This document shows, piece after piece, positions 42,518 to 52,987 of a stretch of 64,000 nucleotides of DNA. Below the pieces are notes generated by a model. That model was not told where the DNA came from and did not search any database. It saw only the letters and a program-made list of their open reading frames with translations. Source of the stretch: Occallatibacter gabretensis (GTDB taxonomy: Bacteria > Acidobacteriota > Terriglobia > Terriglobales > Acidobacteriaceae); assembly GCF_001449115.1 (NCBI RefSeq), contig NZ_LAIJ01000009.1, positions 124,001 through 188,000 on the forward strand, given 5' to 3'. Numbering within the stretch: position 1 is the first letter of the stretch; each line of letters begins with the position of its first letter. The translations under genes and the position numbers were made by a program.

Positions 42518-45500
42518 CGACAACGACGACGCGCCTTGTGAACCAGTGGGGTTCCGTTGGCGAGAAGACCGGCTACTGGGCCATGCTGTTGAGACTGCTT
42601 ATTTACTGTGCGCTTCTGGGGATGGCCTGGGAATGCATTTCCATGGTGTATCGGTGGCCGGAGCAGGCAATTCTGGCGATAGCTACGATTCTTGTGGGTT
42701 ACTTGATTCATCGCATCTCCGGCTCGGAGGCGATTACGCTTGCGCTGATGCTGGCTTCCCTGATCTCGACAGCACGCTACGCCTACTGGCGCATTTCGAC
42801 CGTGTGGGTGGCGATTACGACGAATGCCCAGGGCATTGGCATCATCAATATCATCTTCATGCTGATTCTGCTTTCGGCAGAGTTCTATGCGTTTGTCATC
42901 CTTACCCTGGGCTACTTTCAGACCATTCGGCCGTTGCGTAGGCCGCCGATCGCCATGCCGGACGATATTGATGAGTGGCCGCATATCGATGTGCTGATTC
43001 CTACGTATAACGAGGATCTGACCATCGTTCGCACTACGGCTATTGCGGCCATGAACATGGATTATCCGCATGACAAGCTGCATGTGTTTGTGCTGGACGA
43101 TGGACGGCGCGAGGCGTTCCGGGAGTTCTGCGAGAGCGCAGGCGTGGGTTACATTACGCGCAACGACAACAAGCACGCCAAGGCCGGCAATATCAACGCG
43201 GCGCTGAAGACGATGAATTCGCCGTACGCAGCAATCTTCGACTGCGACCATATTCCTACGCGCAGCTTTCTGCAGATGACGCTTGCCTGGTTTCAGAAAG
43301 ACCACAAGCTGGGAATGATGCAGACGCCGCACTTTTTTTATTCGCCTGACCCGTTTGAGAGAAATCTGCATTCGTTCATGGAGATTCCGAACGAAGGCGA
43401 GCTATTTTACGGGCTGATCCAGGATGGCAACGACCTGTGGAACGCGACCTTCTTCTGCGGCTCGTGCGCGATTCTGCGGCGCACGGCAATTGATCAGATT
43501 GGCGGCATTGCGGTGGAGACGGTGACGGAAGATGCGCACACTTCGCTGCGGATGCAATCCCTTGGATGGAACACGGCGTATATCAACATTCCGCAGGCGG
43601 CTGGGCTGGCGACGGACAGCCTAGCGGGCCATGTGGGGCAGCGCATTCGCTGGGCACGCGGCATGATTCAGATTCTGCGCACCGACAATCCGCTCTTCAA
43701 GAAAGGGCTCGCCCCATCGCAGCGGCTCTGCTACACGAACGCGATGATTCACTTTCTGTATGCCGGTCCGAGGCTGATCTTTCTTACTTCTCCTCTGATT
43801 TACATGGTTCTGGGATGCATCAATATCCCCGGCTACTGGGCGGCGATTCTGGTTTACGCGGCGCCGCACTTGTTTTTATCGAACCTGGCCAACTTCCGCA
43901 TGCAGGGCAAGTACCGCTACTCCTTCTGGAACGAGGTGTATGAGACGGTGCTGGCACCGTACATCATCGGACCTACGCTGCTGGCTCTGATCAATCCCAA
44001 GCTGGGTAAGTTCAACGTGACGGCGAAGGGCGGCATTGTCGACAAGAGCTATTTCGATTCGGTGATTGCGCGGCCCTATGTCTTCCTGATTTTGCTGAAC
44101 GTACTTGGCCTGCTGATGGCACCCGTACGCTTTTTCTGGTTGAATCCAGGCCATCCCGGCACCATCGTGATGAACATCATCTGGATCCTGTTCAACATGG
44201 TGATTCTGGGCACGGCTAATGCGGTGGCGTACGAGTCGAAGCAGACCCGCGGGGATGTGCGCGTGAACACGCGCAAACGGGTGGAGATTGAGCTGGCAGA
44301 CGGCACCAGGGTGGCAGGCGAAACGGTGGATCTTTCGCTGGGAGGTGCGCGGCTTACGGTGCCGCAGATGCCCGCACTCGCCGGCGACATGGCGGTCAAG
44401 CTGGTGTTTCCGCAGCGTGATGGAGAGGCCGTATTACCGGCGCAGATTGTGGTCGCCAAAGATAAGGATGTGAGAGTTACGTTTGCATCGCTTTCGGAGG
44501 GAGAAAACGAGTTGCTGACTCTGGTGCTTTATGGGGATGCAGACGCGTGGCTGAGCCGCATGGAGTATCGCAAAACAGACCGGCCCATGCACAGCTTTGG
44601 ACGCCTGATGAAACTTTCAGTTCGCGGCGTTTACTGGGCTCTGTTTAGCTGGGTGCCGAGAAAGAAACAAGCAGCGGCTGCGGCGGCGATTCTCGGATTT
44701 CTGGTGGTGCTGGCCGGAGCGGCGTGCGCACAGACACCGTATATTCCTCCGCTGAAGCCGGCGTTTGGGCAGGCAGCTGTGCCGGGCCTTTCGGCGACGA
44801 ACAGCGGCGTCTACTCAAGCTCTTTCACGCTCAAGGACGTTGGCGTACCGCAGGCGATTATTTTTCGCGGCATCGATGCGTCCCAGAGCATTCCATTCTC
44901 ACTGCCGCAAACTGCCGTGGTGAGCAAAGCGGTGCTCAAGCTGCACTATGCATTTTCTCCCAGCCTCATTCCACAGCTCAGCCACCTGAATGTCATGCTG
45001 AACGGCGCGCTTGTGGCGACGCTTCCGGTTCCACAGAATACGGGTCAGATGCAGAAGGAGATCGATGCTGATATTCCTCTGCCTCCTGAAATGATTATCC
45101 GCGACAATGTGCTGCGGTTTCAGTCCGTTGCCCACTACACGATGCAGTGCGAAGACCCTGGGCATTCCGCGCTGTGGGGCCGCGTTGAGAACACGAGCCG
45201 GATTGAGCTCTCCGGCGCGATGACGGATGTGGCCGATGACCTGAAAATTCTGCCGTTGCCGTTCTATGACGGCTCGGTGGGCAAAGATACCGCGACCATT
45301 CCTGTGATCTTTGCTTCGCAACCAGACAAGCCATCCCTCAACGCGGCGGGAGTTGTAGCTTCCTGGTTCGGCCTGCAGATCAAATCCAAGCCACTGAATT
45401 TTCCGGTTATCTTTGGCTCGAATTTCCCCAAGGGAAATGCGGTGCTGCTTGTCGAGAATGCTCAAGCGCTGCCGCCGGGACTGAATCTTCAAGTAAATGG

Positions 45501-46947
45501 TCCGGTACTGGCGATGCGGACCAACCCGACCGATCAGTACGGCAAGATTCTGATTGTGGCGGGCTCAAATCCGGAACAATTGCTCACTGCGGCGCAGGCG
45601 CTTGCGACCGGTAGCATGACACTGCAAGGAGATACCGCGCAGATTAGTCAATTTAAGTTACCCGATCCGCGCAGTGCGGATGATGCGCCGCTATGGCTAC
45701 CGACAAGCCGCAATGTTCCCTTCTGGGATTACTCGAGTACGACACAGTTGCAGAGTGATGGATCAGGCCCTGTGGCGGTGTATCTGCGCATGCCACCGGA
45801 CCTGTACTTCGGCGACCGGACAGTATTGCCGATGCGCGTGAATTACCGCTATAACGCCGTCTCACTGGCCAATGCGTCGACGCTGCGCATTGACGCGAAC
45901 GGCTCGATGGTGCAGCAGCTTCCGATGCCGCATGAGGACAATCCGCACAAGCAGCTCACCAATGAGGTGTCGGTACCGCTGGTGAATATGCGACCCTTTG
46001 CCAACACCATGCTCTTCAATTTCTATTTCCAGATTGTCAAGAAAGGTAATTGCCAGGACACTCCGCCCATCAATCTGCAGGGCGCTATTTTGCGCGATTC
46101 CTACCTGGACATCAAAGGTCTCTATCACTGGGCGGCGATGCCGAATCTTGAGCTATTTTCCAACGCCGGCTTTCCTTTTACCCGCTATGCCGATCTTGCG
46201 GAGACGAAGATTGTGCTTCCTACGCAAGCGACGGGATCGGAGGTGGGACTTTATCTCTCACTGATGGGCTACTTTGGCGAGCGGACCGGCTATCCTGCGT
46301 TGCGCGTGCAGGTGGTCGATCCATCGGAATTGGGACAGGATGCGGACTACCTTGTGCTGGGCACCGCGACCGATCAGCCTGCTTTCGACAAACTGAATGA
46401 CAAACTACCGGTGGCCGTACATCAAAATGGCTACACCGTTCAGGATTCCAGCGGCATCTTTCGCGCTCTTGAACATGAATGGTGGCAATTGGCCGAATTG
46501 CGCCCGCAGTGGTGGTGGAAGCTGGGTAAGGATGCAGGCCGCAGCGGAGCGATTGAGAGCGTGGGGAGTCTGCCGGACGCCATTATCCAAGGCATTGAGT
46601 CGCCATGGACGCATGACCGCTCCGTAGTGACAATTACGCTCAAGCAGAGCGAGTCAGCCGCGCCGTTTACCGAAGCGTTCTGGAAGGTATCGGAGGCAAG
46701 CGACATCAGCGAATCCGTGAGCGTGCTGCATGGAACCACGTTTACGTCGTATCGCGTGGGCGATCGCTTCTATCATGTAGGCGATCTGCCGTGGTGGGAG
46801 CACCTGCGGTACTGGTTCGTTGAGTTCCCGTGGATTATTGTTCCGCTCACGTTTATTCTGGGCCTGTTTGTGGTGCCTTGGATCCGCCTGAGGTTAAACA
46901 GGCGCGCGAAGGAGCGCCTGAATCCGCCACCTGCTATGACTGTCTGA
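42514..46947 (+). CDS. bcsAB: Cellulose synthase catalytic and BcsB-type subunits fused in one chain
   Basis: A 1477-residue protein. The BcsA part (about 1-690) has multiple membrane segments, the GT2 motifs DCDH (about 242), TED and QRIRWARG (about 375), then a PilZ domain (about 585-690) that begins RKRVEIELADG and includes DLSLGGARLTV, so activation by c-di-GMP is expected. A hydrophobic segment (about 717-742) precedes the BcsB part, a beta-rich periplasmic domain (FTLKDVGVPQAIIFRGID onward) ending in a C-terminal membrane helix. Such fusions are known as AcsAB in Komagataeibacter. Start at 42514 overlaps the bcsQ stop; no BcsZ or BcsC follows. Confidence 0.92.
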   Translation: MTTTTTRLVNQWGSVGEKTGYWAMLLRLLIYCALLGMAWECISMVYRWPEQAILAIATILVGYLIHRISGSEAITLALMLASLISTARYAYWRISTVWVAITTNAQGIGIINIIFMLILLSAEFYAFVILTLGYFQTIRPLRRPPIAMPDDIDEWPHIDVLIPTYNEDLTIVRTTAIAAMNMDYPHDKLHVFVLDDGRREAFREFCESAGVGYITRNDNKHAKAGNINAALKTMNSPYAAIFDCDHIPTRSFLQMTLAWFQKDHKLGMMQTPHFFYSPDPFERNLHSFMEIPNEGELFYGLIQDGNDLWNATFFCGSCAILRRTAIDQIGGIAVETVTEDAHTSLRMQSLGWNTAYINIPQAAGLATDSLAGHVGQRIRWARGMIQILRTDNPLFKKGLAPSQRLCYTNAMIHFLYAGPRLIFLTSPLIYMVLGCINIPGYWAAILVYAAPHLFLSNLANFRMQGKYRYSFWNEVYETVLAPYIIGPTLLALINPKLGKFNVTAKGGIVDKSYFDSVIARPYVFLILLNVLGLLMAPVRFFWLNPGHPGTIVMNIIWILFNMVILGTANAVAYESKQTRGDVRVNTRKRVEIELADGTRVAGETVDLSLGGARLTVPQMPALAGDMAVKLVFPQRDGEAVLPAQIVVAKDKDVRVTFASLSEGENELLTLVLYGDADAWLSRMEYRKTDRPMHSFGRLMKLSVRGVYWALFSWVPRKKQAAAAAAILGFLVVLAGAACAQTPYIPPLKPAFGQAAVPGLSATNSGVYSSSFTLKDVGVPQAIIFRGIDASQSIPFSLPQTAVVSKAVLKLHYAFSPSLIPQLSHLNVMLNGALVATLPVPQNTGQMQKEIDADIPLPPEMIIRDNVLRFQSVAHYTMQCEDPGHSALWGRVENTSRIELSGAMTDVADDLKILPLPFYDGSVGKDTATIPVIFASQPDKPSLNAAGVVASWFGLQIKSKPLNFPVIFGSNFPKGNAVLLVENAQALPPGLNLQVNGPVLAMRTNPTDQYGKILIVAGSNPEQLLTAAQALATGSMTLQGDTAQISQFKLPDPRSADDAPLWLPTSRNVPFWDYSSTTQLQSDGSGPVAVYLRMPPDLYFGDRTVLPMRVNYRYNAVSLANASTLRIDANGSMVQQLPMPHEDNPHKQLTNEVSVPLVNMRPFANTMLFNFYFQIVKKGNCQDTPPINLQGAILRDSYLDIKGLYHWAAMPNLELFSNAGFPFTRYADLAETKIVLPTQATGSEVGLYLSLMGYFGERTGYPALRVQVVDPSELGQDADYLVLGTATDQPAFDKLNDKLPVAVHQNGYTVQDSSGIFRALEHEWWQLAELRPQWWWKLGKDAGRSGAIESVGSLPDAIIQGIESPWTHDRSVVTITLKQSESAAPFTEAFWKVSEASDISESVSVLHGTTFTSYRVGDRFYHVGDLPWWEHLRYWFVEFPWIIVPLTFILGLFVVPWIRLRLNRRAKERLNPPPAMTV

Positions 46948-47181
46948 TCGGGGTTTCGCCGGCTCTGGATGCAACAGTGCCGGCGAATTTGCATTTGCTT
47001 GTGAAGTGCTTCGCGACAGCCGCTTCAGACTGGCTGGAGCCACACACTTGATCCCTTTCGTATGAGGTCATCAACAAAACTCCGTCGAAATGACAATCGA
47101 AAGACACCTGTCTGACAAATGTTAAGCCCCTTGCTCATAGGCTGACGGCTAGTGACATTTCATGGCAAGGCGGCCCAAACG

Positions 47182-50100
47182 ATGAGAACTATCTTCTGGC
47201 GTAGATTATTCCCTGCTCTCGCCGGATTGCTTCCTCTGCAAGCATTCCTTATGGCACAGGCCCCCGGAACCGGCGCCATTCGCGGAATGGTATTCGACCC
47301 TGCGGGCCGCGCGCTGCCCAGTGCCGCCATTGTCATCGACAATGACGCAACGCATATCAGGCGCTCGGTGGTCACAAACGGCTCCGGCGAATACAGTGTT
47401 GCCCTGTTGCCTCCCGGCAATTACAGCGCCGTAGTCCGTGCAATCGGCTTTGCCGATGCAAAAGCCGCCGGCATTACTATCGTCGTCAGCGAGACCAGTA
47501 CGGTGGATTTCCATCTGACCCTGGCTTCGGCGACGACCAGCGTGGAAGTCACCGCGAACCAGGAACTTGCCCAGGTAGAGAGCGCCGCACTCGGGCGCGT
47601 TGTGGATGAAGTGGCCATTCAGTCTCTGCCCCTTTCCAACCGGAACTTCACGCAGATCCTCTCACTCTCTCCCGGAGTGACCGTCGGCCTGCCCGACGCC
47701 ACACAGCCCGGCCGCGGAACGCAGGACGTAAACGCAAACGGCAGCAAGACCACGGCGAATAACATCCAGTTCAACGGCGTGGATGCCAACAATCTTTCGC
47801 AAAACTCCGCGGCATCGGACGGCGAAGAGGTCGGCGTGGCGGTTCCCGCTCCGGACACTATTCAAGAGTTCAAGGTCCAGACCGGAAATTACGATGCCAC
47901 CTATGGGCGCGGCACAGGCGCTAACGTCGATCTCGTCAGCAAATCCGGCACGAATCGTTTTCATGGGACGACGTGGGAGTTTCTGCGCAACGATCTCTTC
48001 AACGCGAGCGATTTCTTCTCGAATCTCACTGGGCAGCCCAAGCCGGTCCTGAAACAGAACCAGTTCGGAGGCGCAGTTGGCGGGCCGATTCTGCACAATC
48101 GAACTTTTTTCTTTGCCGCTTATCAGGGCCTTCGCTCCAGCAACGGCGAAGGCGTACAGATTACTACTTTGCTTCCTCAGCTCACGAACGATCGTTCTGC
48201 CGCCACGCTCGGCGCTCAGTTCTGCGCCTATCCCACCTCCGTCGGCGGCACGCAGATTGCGTGCAATGGCTCGAATATCAACACGGTCGCGCTTAACCTG
48301 CTCAACTTCAAGCTGCCGAACGGCCAGTATGCCGTTCCCAATCCGCAGATCCTGCTTCCTTCCACGGATCCGACACAGCTTCCTCTCGGCGAATCGAGCT
48401 ACTCCACTCCTGCCACATACAAGGAAGATCAGTACACGCTTGACCTCGATCACAAGCTGACGGAAAAGAACTCTTTCGCCGCGCGACTTTTCTACTCCCG
48501 AGCTCCGACAGTCAACCCATTCTCGCCGAATGCCGCTAACGTCCCCGGCTGGGGCACCAATGAAGTCGACAAGAACGTCATGGCCGTGCTCTCTGATACG
48601 CACGTCATCAATTCAAACCTGATCAATGTCGCCCGTGCCGGTTACATGCGCTTCGCCGGGATCTCGTCGGTCGGAAATCCCATCAGCACTACCGATCTTG
48701 GCACGCAATCACCCACAGGTCTCTCAGGCGCGGGAATCGTGGCCCCCGGCATCAGCATCAACGGCCTGTTCACCGTCGGTGATGCCGGAACCCCCTCGCA
48801 GTCGCAGACGACCAACAGCTTCATCGCGCAGGACATGATCTCACTGACGCGCCATAACCACTTCCTTCGCTTTGGCGCGGAGGTCAAGCGCCACCAGGTC
48901 ATGGTCGATGCACCCTTCTCCACAGACGGGCTGCTCCAGATAGCCACTTTCTCCGATTTTCTTCTGGGACAGAGCGCACAGCAGAACGGCAGCCCCTCAG
49001 GCCAGAGCAACGTCACGCTTAGCAACGGCAGCTCCGGCATCTTTCGCAAAGACGAGCGCTACAACGACTTCGCCTTCTTTGCGCAGGACGATATAAAGAT
49101 CACACCGCGCCTTACCGTAAACGCAGGCCTGCGTTATGAAATCTTCGGCACACCTTCCGAAATTAACGGGCGTCTGGTTACATTCGATCCGTCTCTCGCC
49201 ACGCTTACCGCTCCAACCACAGGCACGCTGAGCGGATTCGCCGTAACTTCCAACTTTCCCGGCTCCGTTCCGACTGGCGCTACCCAATTGCCGGGCCGCG
49301 GCCTCTGGCCTACGCGCTTTGGGGATTTGTCGCCACGCCTTGGCTTCGCCTATCGTGTGACAGAACATCCGGAGATCGTCTTCCGCGGAGGCTTCGGTAT
49401 CTACTTTGATCGACTCGCAGCCGGCCTTGCGGAGAACCTCGTCTCGCAACCTCCCTTCTCCAGCTCTCAGTTCGCCTTCGGTGAGCAGAATGGGGCAGCT
49501 ACGCTGGCCGCACCCTTCGTGCCGCTCTTGCCCAGCCTCACGAGCTATCCCATCTTCCCGCAGCGCATTCCTGGAGCAGGGCCCACCGTCACCGGTATCT
49601 CCACACGTATCGTTGACCCCTACACCGAGGAATACAACGCCAACTTTCAGTTCGGCCTTGGCTGGAACACCCTCGCAGAAGTCGGTTACGTGGGCACGCA
49701 TTCCATTCACGTGGCCGGCTGCTATCAGTTCAATCAGTCCCTGCTTGCAAGCCCTGAAAATCCCATCAACGGTGCGACTACCAATTCCGTCTCGAATGTG
49801 ATTCAGCGCGTCCGCTACTCCGGCATTGCTCCGTCCTCTCTTGAGTGCCAGACTGCCTACTCGGCGAACTACAACTCGCTGCAGGCCAGCGTAACGAAAC
49901 GCATCAGCCGCGGCTTGCAGTTCCTCGGCAGCTATACCTGGTCGCGCATGCTTGATCAAACCAGCGGCTCTTCTGGCGGAGCTGTCTTCGAACTGTGGCT
50001 GCTGACCAACGATCAATACAACCCCAGCTATGCGCCCTCCGACTTCGACCGCACCCACCGCGGCGTATTCAACTTCACATACGACCTTCCCGCTGTGAAC

Positions 50101-50622
50101 AACATGTCGCCTGTTCTGCGTTACGCAACGTCCCACTGGCAGGCATCGGGCATTCTTGTCGCTCAATCTGGCTCACCCATTACTGTCCTCGATGAGAGCG
50201 CCGGAGCGGTCTACGGAAACTACTCCTTTGAGAGCCGCGCACAGCTGAGCGGAGGCAGCACCACAACCAGCGGCTCCATTTATTCGCGAGTCATCGGCAA
50301 CTACCTCAGCGCCGGCGGCTTTACCTCCGCGCCGTTAGCTCCCAACGCCGTCACCTCGGCTGACACAAATTTCGGCAACAGCAGCGTGGGCTTGATTCGC
50401 GGTCCGGGCCAGCGCGACATCGACATGGCGGTGGAGCGCAGCTTCCCCTTCGCCGAATCGCAGAGTGTTCATTTCCGTGCTGAGTTCTTCAACCTCTCCA
50501 ACACACCAAACTTCGCCAACCCTGCCGATAACATCATCAACACGGGGGAAGCCTTCGGAAAAATTACGGCCAAAGCCAACAACCCGCGCATCATCCAGTT
50601 CGCGCTCAAGTACCAGTTTTAG
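47182..50622 (+). CDS. Oar-like TonB-dependent receptor with carboxypeptidase-regulatory-like domain
   Basis: A 1146-residue outer-membrane protein. A signal peptide (FPALAGLLPLQAFLMAQA) is followed by a carboxypeptidase-regulatory-like domain (about 27-110; GTGAIRGMVFDPAGRALPSA), a plug-like region (NFTQILSLSPGVTVGLPD, NNIQFNGVDANNLSQ) and a barrel ending in a terminal Phe (RIIQFALKYQF). Members import large or unusual substrates in Acidobacteria. AAGG lies about 11 bases before the ATG at 47182; a GTG at 47152 is possible. It is followed by an HPr-kinase-like gene 12 bp later, so it is likely the first gene of an operon. Confidence 0.9.
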   Translation: MRTIFWRRLFPALAGLLPLQAFLMAQAPGTGAIRGMVFDPAGRALPSAAIVIDNDATHIRRSVVTNGSGEYSVALLPPGNYSAVVRAIGFADAKAAGITIVVSETSTVDFHLTLASATTSVEVTANQELAQVESAALGRVVDEVAIQSLPLSNRNFTQILSLSPGVTVGLPDATQPGRGTQDVNANGSKTTANNIQFNGVDANNLSQNSAASDGEEVGVAVPAPDTIQEFKVQTGNYDATYGRGTGANVDLVSKSGTNRFHGTTWEFLRNDLFNASDFFSNLTGQPKPVLKQNQFGGAVGGPILHNRTFFFAAYQGLRSSNGEGVQITTLLPQLTNDRSAATLGAQFCAYPTSVGGTQIACNGSNINTVALNLLNFKLPNGQYAVPNPQILLPSTDPTQLPLGESSYSTPATYKEDQYTLDLDHKLTEKNSFAARLFYSRAPTVNPFSPNAANVPGWGTNEVDKNVMAVLSDTHVINSNLINVARAGYMRFAGISSVGNPISTTDLGTQSPTGLSGAGIVAPGISINGLFTVGDAGTPSQSQTTNSFIAQDMISLTRHNHFLRFGAEVKRHQVMVDAPFSTDGLLQIATFSDFLLGQSAQQNGSPSGQSNVTLSNGSSGIFRKDERYNDFAFFAQDDIKITPRLTVNAGLRYEIFGTPSEINGRLVTFDPSLATLTAPTTGTLSGFAVTSNFPGSVPTGATQLPGRGLWPTRFGDLSPRLGFAYRVTEHPEIVFRGGFGIYFDRLAAGLAENLVSQPPFSSSQFAFGEQNGAATLAAPFVPLLPSLTSYPIFPQRIPGAGPTVTGISTRIVDPYTEEYNANFQFGLGWNTLAEVGYVGTHSIHVAGCYQFNQSLLASPENPINGATTNSVSNVIQRVRYSGIAPSSLECQTAYSANYNSLQASVTKRISRGLQFLGSYTWSRMLDQTSGSSGGAVFELWLLTNDQYNPSYAPSDFDRTHRGVFNFTYDLPAVNNMSPVLRYATSHWQASGILVAQSGSPITVLDESAGAVYGNYSFESRAQLSGGSTTTSGSIYSRVIGNYLSAGGFTSAPLAPNAVTSADTNFGNSSVGLIRGPGQRDIDMAVERSFPFAESQSVHFRAEFFNLSNTPNFANPADNIINTGEAFGKITAKANNPRIIQFALKYQF

Positions 50623-50633
50623 TGAGGCAGCTT

Positions 50634-51695
50634 ATGAAATCAGTAGCAGCCGATCAGGCGGTCAACCTGGCAGCCGCTTCAGACCAGCTCTCCACTCAGC
50701 AGCTGAGGGATATGTGGGAGCGCAATGAACCTATCCACTTCGGCGATCCGATTCTCGCCCTAGTGAAGATGAAGTTCCATGCGACTTATTTTCCGCTTGG
50801 CTTTCCGGTTTCCATTGCCACCAACTCGCCTGCAGTCCTCGATGCTGCTCAGCAGAGCTGGGGCCGCTTTACGCGCCAGTTTGAAACCGAACCCATTCGA
50901 TTGCAGATTGGGGTTACCGAAGGCGACTCGCACAGCTGCCCCCCCATGCCCCTCTGCCGAATGCGCGATCACCTGATCACCAACATCGCCGACGGAGAAA
51001 ACTTCACCGTGTGCGATCACTCGCAGGGCAGCGGCATGATTTGGGTCACGCAAGCTGCGCTTGACCATACGGACTACTTTCGCTACTTCTTTCTCGAATC
51101 TTGTGCCCTGTCCGCTGTTTCAGCCCGCTATGCCCCTGGTATCCATGCCGGCTGCGTCGCTCTCGACGATCAGGCTGTTCTTCTCTGTGGCGATTCCGGC
51201 GCAGGCAAGTCCACGCTCTCCTATGCTTGTGCTCGCGCCGGCTGGACCTACACCTCAGACGACGGCTGCTTTCTCATTCACGGCCGCACAGATCGACTGG
51301 TCGTCGGCAACTGTCACCAGTTCCGCTTCCGGCCTACCGCCGAGTCTCTCTTTCCTGAGCTTCACGGCCTACCCACTATGCAGCGCGCCGGAGTAGGCAA
51401 GCCTTCCATCGAGTTTCCTACCGCACCGTTCGAGTCGATCCACACATCAAGTACCGCCCAGATAAAACACATCGTTTTTCTCAAGCGCAACGTTCCCACG
51501 CAGGTCCTGACAGAATTTCCTCTTCCCGTGGCGCGCCTCTATATGCAGCAAGTGGTGGATACAATGCCCTACAACTCAGCTATCAAAATGCAGTCCATCG
51601 ATCATCTTCTCGCAGCAGGCGTGTATGAGCTTCAGTACAACGACCTTGACTGGGCTATTCATCGTCTCGCCCGGCTGGTACGCGAGGGCTGCTGA
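50634..51695 (+). CDS. HPr kinase/phosphorylase-like P-loop protein
   Basis: A 353-residue protein. The C-terminal half resembles the HprK kinase domain: a strand in AGCVALDDQAVLLC, the P-loop GDSGAGKSTLSYACARAG and the acidic SDDGCFLI after it. The N-terminal half is not the usual HprK N-domain. In other bacteria HPr-kinase-like proteins of this type are found in peptide-modification and sugar clusters, and their substrate is not known. The ATG at 50634 is preceded by GAGGCAG. It overlaps the next start codon (TGATG). Confidence 0.7.
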   Translation: MKSVAADQAVNLAAASDQLSTQQLRDMWERNEPIHFGDPILALVKMKFHATYFPLGFPVSIATNSPAVLDAAQQSWGRFTRQFETEPIRLQIGVTEGDSHSCPPMPLCRMRDHLITNIADGENFTVCDHSQGSGMIWVTQAALDHTDYFRYFFLESCALSAVSARYAPGIHAGCVALDDQAVLLCGDSGAGKSTLSYACARAGWTYTSDDGCFLIHGRTDRLVVGNCHQFRFRPTAESLFPELHGLPTMQRAGVGKPSIEFPTAPFESIHTSSTAQIKHIVFLKRNVPTQVLTEFPLPVARLYMQQVVDTMPYNSAIKMQSIDHLLAAGVYELQYNDLDWAIHRLARLVREGC

Positions 51696-52987
51696 TGCCC
51701 TCTGCGCTGTCCATCGCGCGTTTGCGCGCTGCAGTCGGCGGTTTCAGTCGCGGCTACTGGACCTTTTACGCCGCGGCATTTTGCATGGACATTGGTTTCG
51801 GCCTCTTCTTCTTTCTCTTCAATCTCTACCTTACGGATCTGCATTTTGATGAAAGCGTCATCGGGCGCGCCATGGCGTGCCTCACGCTCGGCAACGTAGC
51901 TGCGACCATTCCCGCCACCATCCTTGTGCGCCGCTACGGATTGCGCCCTCTTCTGCTGATTACATTCACAGTTTTGCCGCTTCTCTGCGTCATGCGAACT
52001 ACTATTCTCTGGCTGCCGGCGCAATATGGTCTTGCATTTCTCACTGGCGCTGCCCTCTGCGGCTGGCCCATCTGCTTCTCCCCTGCCATTGCCGCTCTTA
52101 CCACGACAAAGAACCGCGCCACCGGATTCAGCATCGCCTTTGCTACCGGGATCGGCCTCGGCTCACTCGCCGGCATTGCCGGAGGATTTCTGCCGCGGTT
52201 CTTTCAGAGCGCTCTACCGCACGCCACACTCATTGATGGCATTCGCATTGTGCTCCAGATGGCCTGCGTGCTTACTTTTCTTGGCGTGCTGCCGCTCCTG
52301 CGTCTTTCCTTTCCACGCAATCCGGAGCCACGCGAGCCGGCATCACCGAAAAAACGCATACGAATCTTTCATCCGTTCCTCCTTCGCTTCCTGCCTCCGT
52401 TTGTGCTGTGGAATGTGGTGACGGGCTCTTTTCCCATCTTCGGCGCAATTTATCTGCAAAAATCCATCGGAATTCCGCTCACCAGTCTCGGCGCTGTTTT
52501 CTCCGGCTCGCAACTGCTACAGTTCTGTGCCGTGCTCCTTGCGCCCTTCCTCTTCCGGCGCATCGGTCTTACTCGGGCAATCGCGGCAGCGCAAGTCACT
52601 ACCGCAATTTTTCTGATTCTCATTGCCATTACGCGCTTTGCGCCTTTTGCAGTGAGCTTCTACCTGCTTTACTTCGCCGCGCAGTTCATGTGCAGTCCAG
52701 GAATCTACAGCCTGCTCATGGATTCGGTACCGGAGGAAGAACGCAGCACCGCCTCCGCCACGCAAAATCTGAGCGGGGCTCTCTGCCAGGCGGCTACGCA
52801 GGCCGTTACCGGCATCTCAATCGTCGCCTTCGGCTATAGACCTGTCCTCTTTGCCAATGCAGGAGCAGCGCTTATCGCCGCGCTGCTTTTTCTCGGCTTG
52901 AAAATACAAAACAGCACAGCTGCCGAAGGCCCCGGATACGAAACCTTCCCTTCGCAGCCTGATCTGAACATCGAAAAGGCCCTCTAG
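51695..52987 (+). CDS. Major facilitator superfamily transporter
   Basis: A 430-residue integral membrane protein with about 12 hydrophobic segments in two halves and a polar central loop around residues 205-235 (RNPEPREPASPKKRIR). It has MFS character: an early FGLFFFLFNLYLTDLHFD, loop 2-3 with RAMACLTLGN, and PALLG-type segments. The substrate is unknown. The start overlaps the HPr-kinase-like stop codon (TGATG), and its stop overlaps the next start (TAGTG), so the genes are translationally coupled. Confidence 0.8.
   Translation: MPSALSIARLRAAVGGFSRGYWTFYAAAFCMDIGFGLFFFLFNLYLTDLHFDESVIGRAMACLTLGNVAATIPATILVRRYGLRPLLLITFTVLPLLCVMRTTILWLPAQYGLAFLTGAALCGWPICFSPAIAALTTTKNRATGFSIAFATGIGLGSLAGIAGGFLPRFFQSALPHATLIDGIRIVLQMACVLTFLGVLPLLRLSFPRNPEPREPASPKKRIRIFHPFLLRFLPPFVLWNVVTGSFPIFGAIYLQKSIGIPLTSLGAVFSGSQLLQFCAVLLAPFLFRRIGLTRAIAAAQVTTAIFLILIAITRFAPFAVSFYLLYFAAQFMCSPGIYSLLMDSVPEEERSTASATQNLSGALCQAATQAVTGISIVAFGYRPVLFANAGAALIAALLFLGLKIQNSTAAEGPGYETFPSQPDLNIEKAL

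Noticed and set aside
46948..47181. Possible small peptide precursor gene before the receptor/HPr-kinase-like operon
   Set aside because: Frames here have no ribosome site or leader-core character, and no maturation enzymes of a lasso or similar cluster are present.
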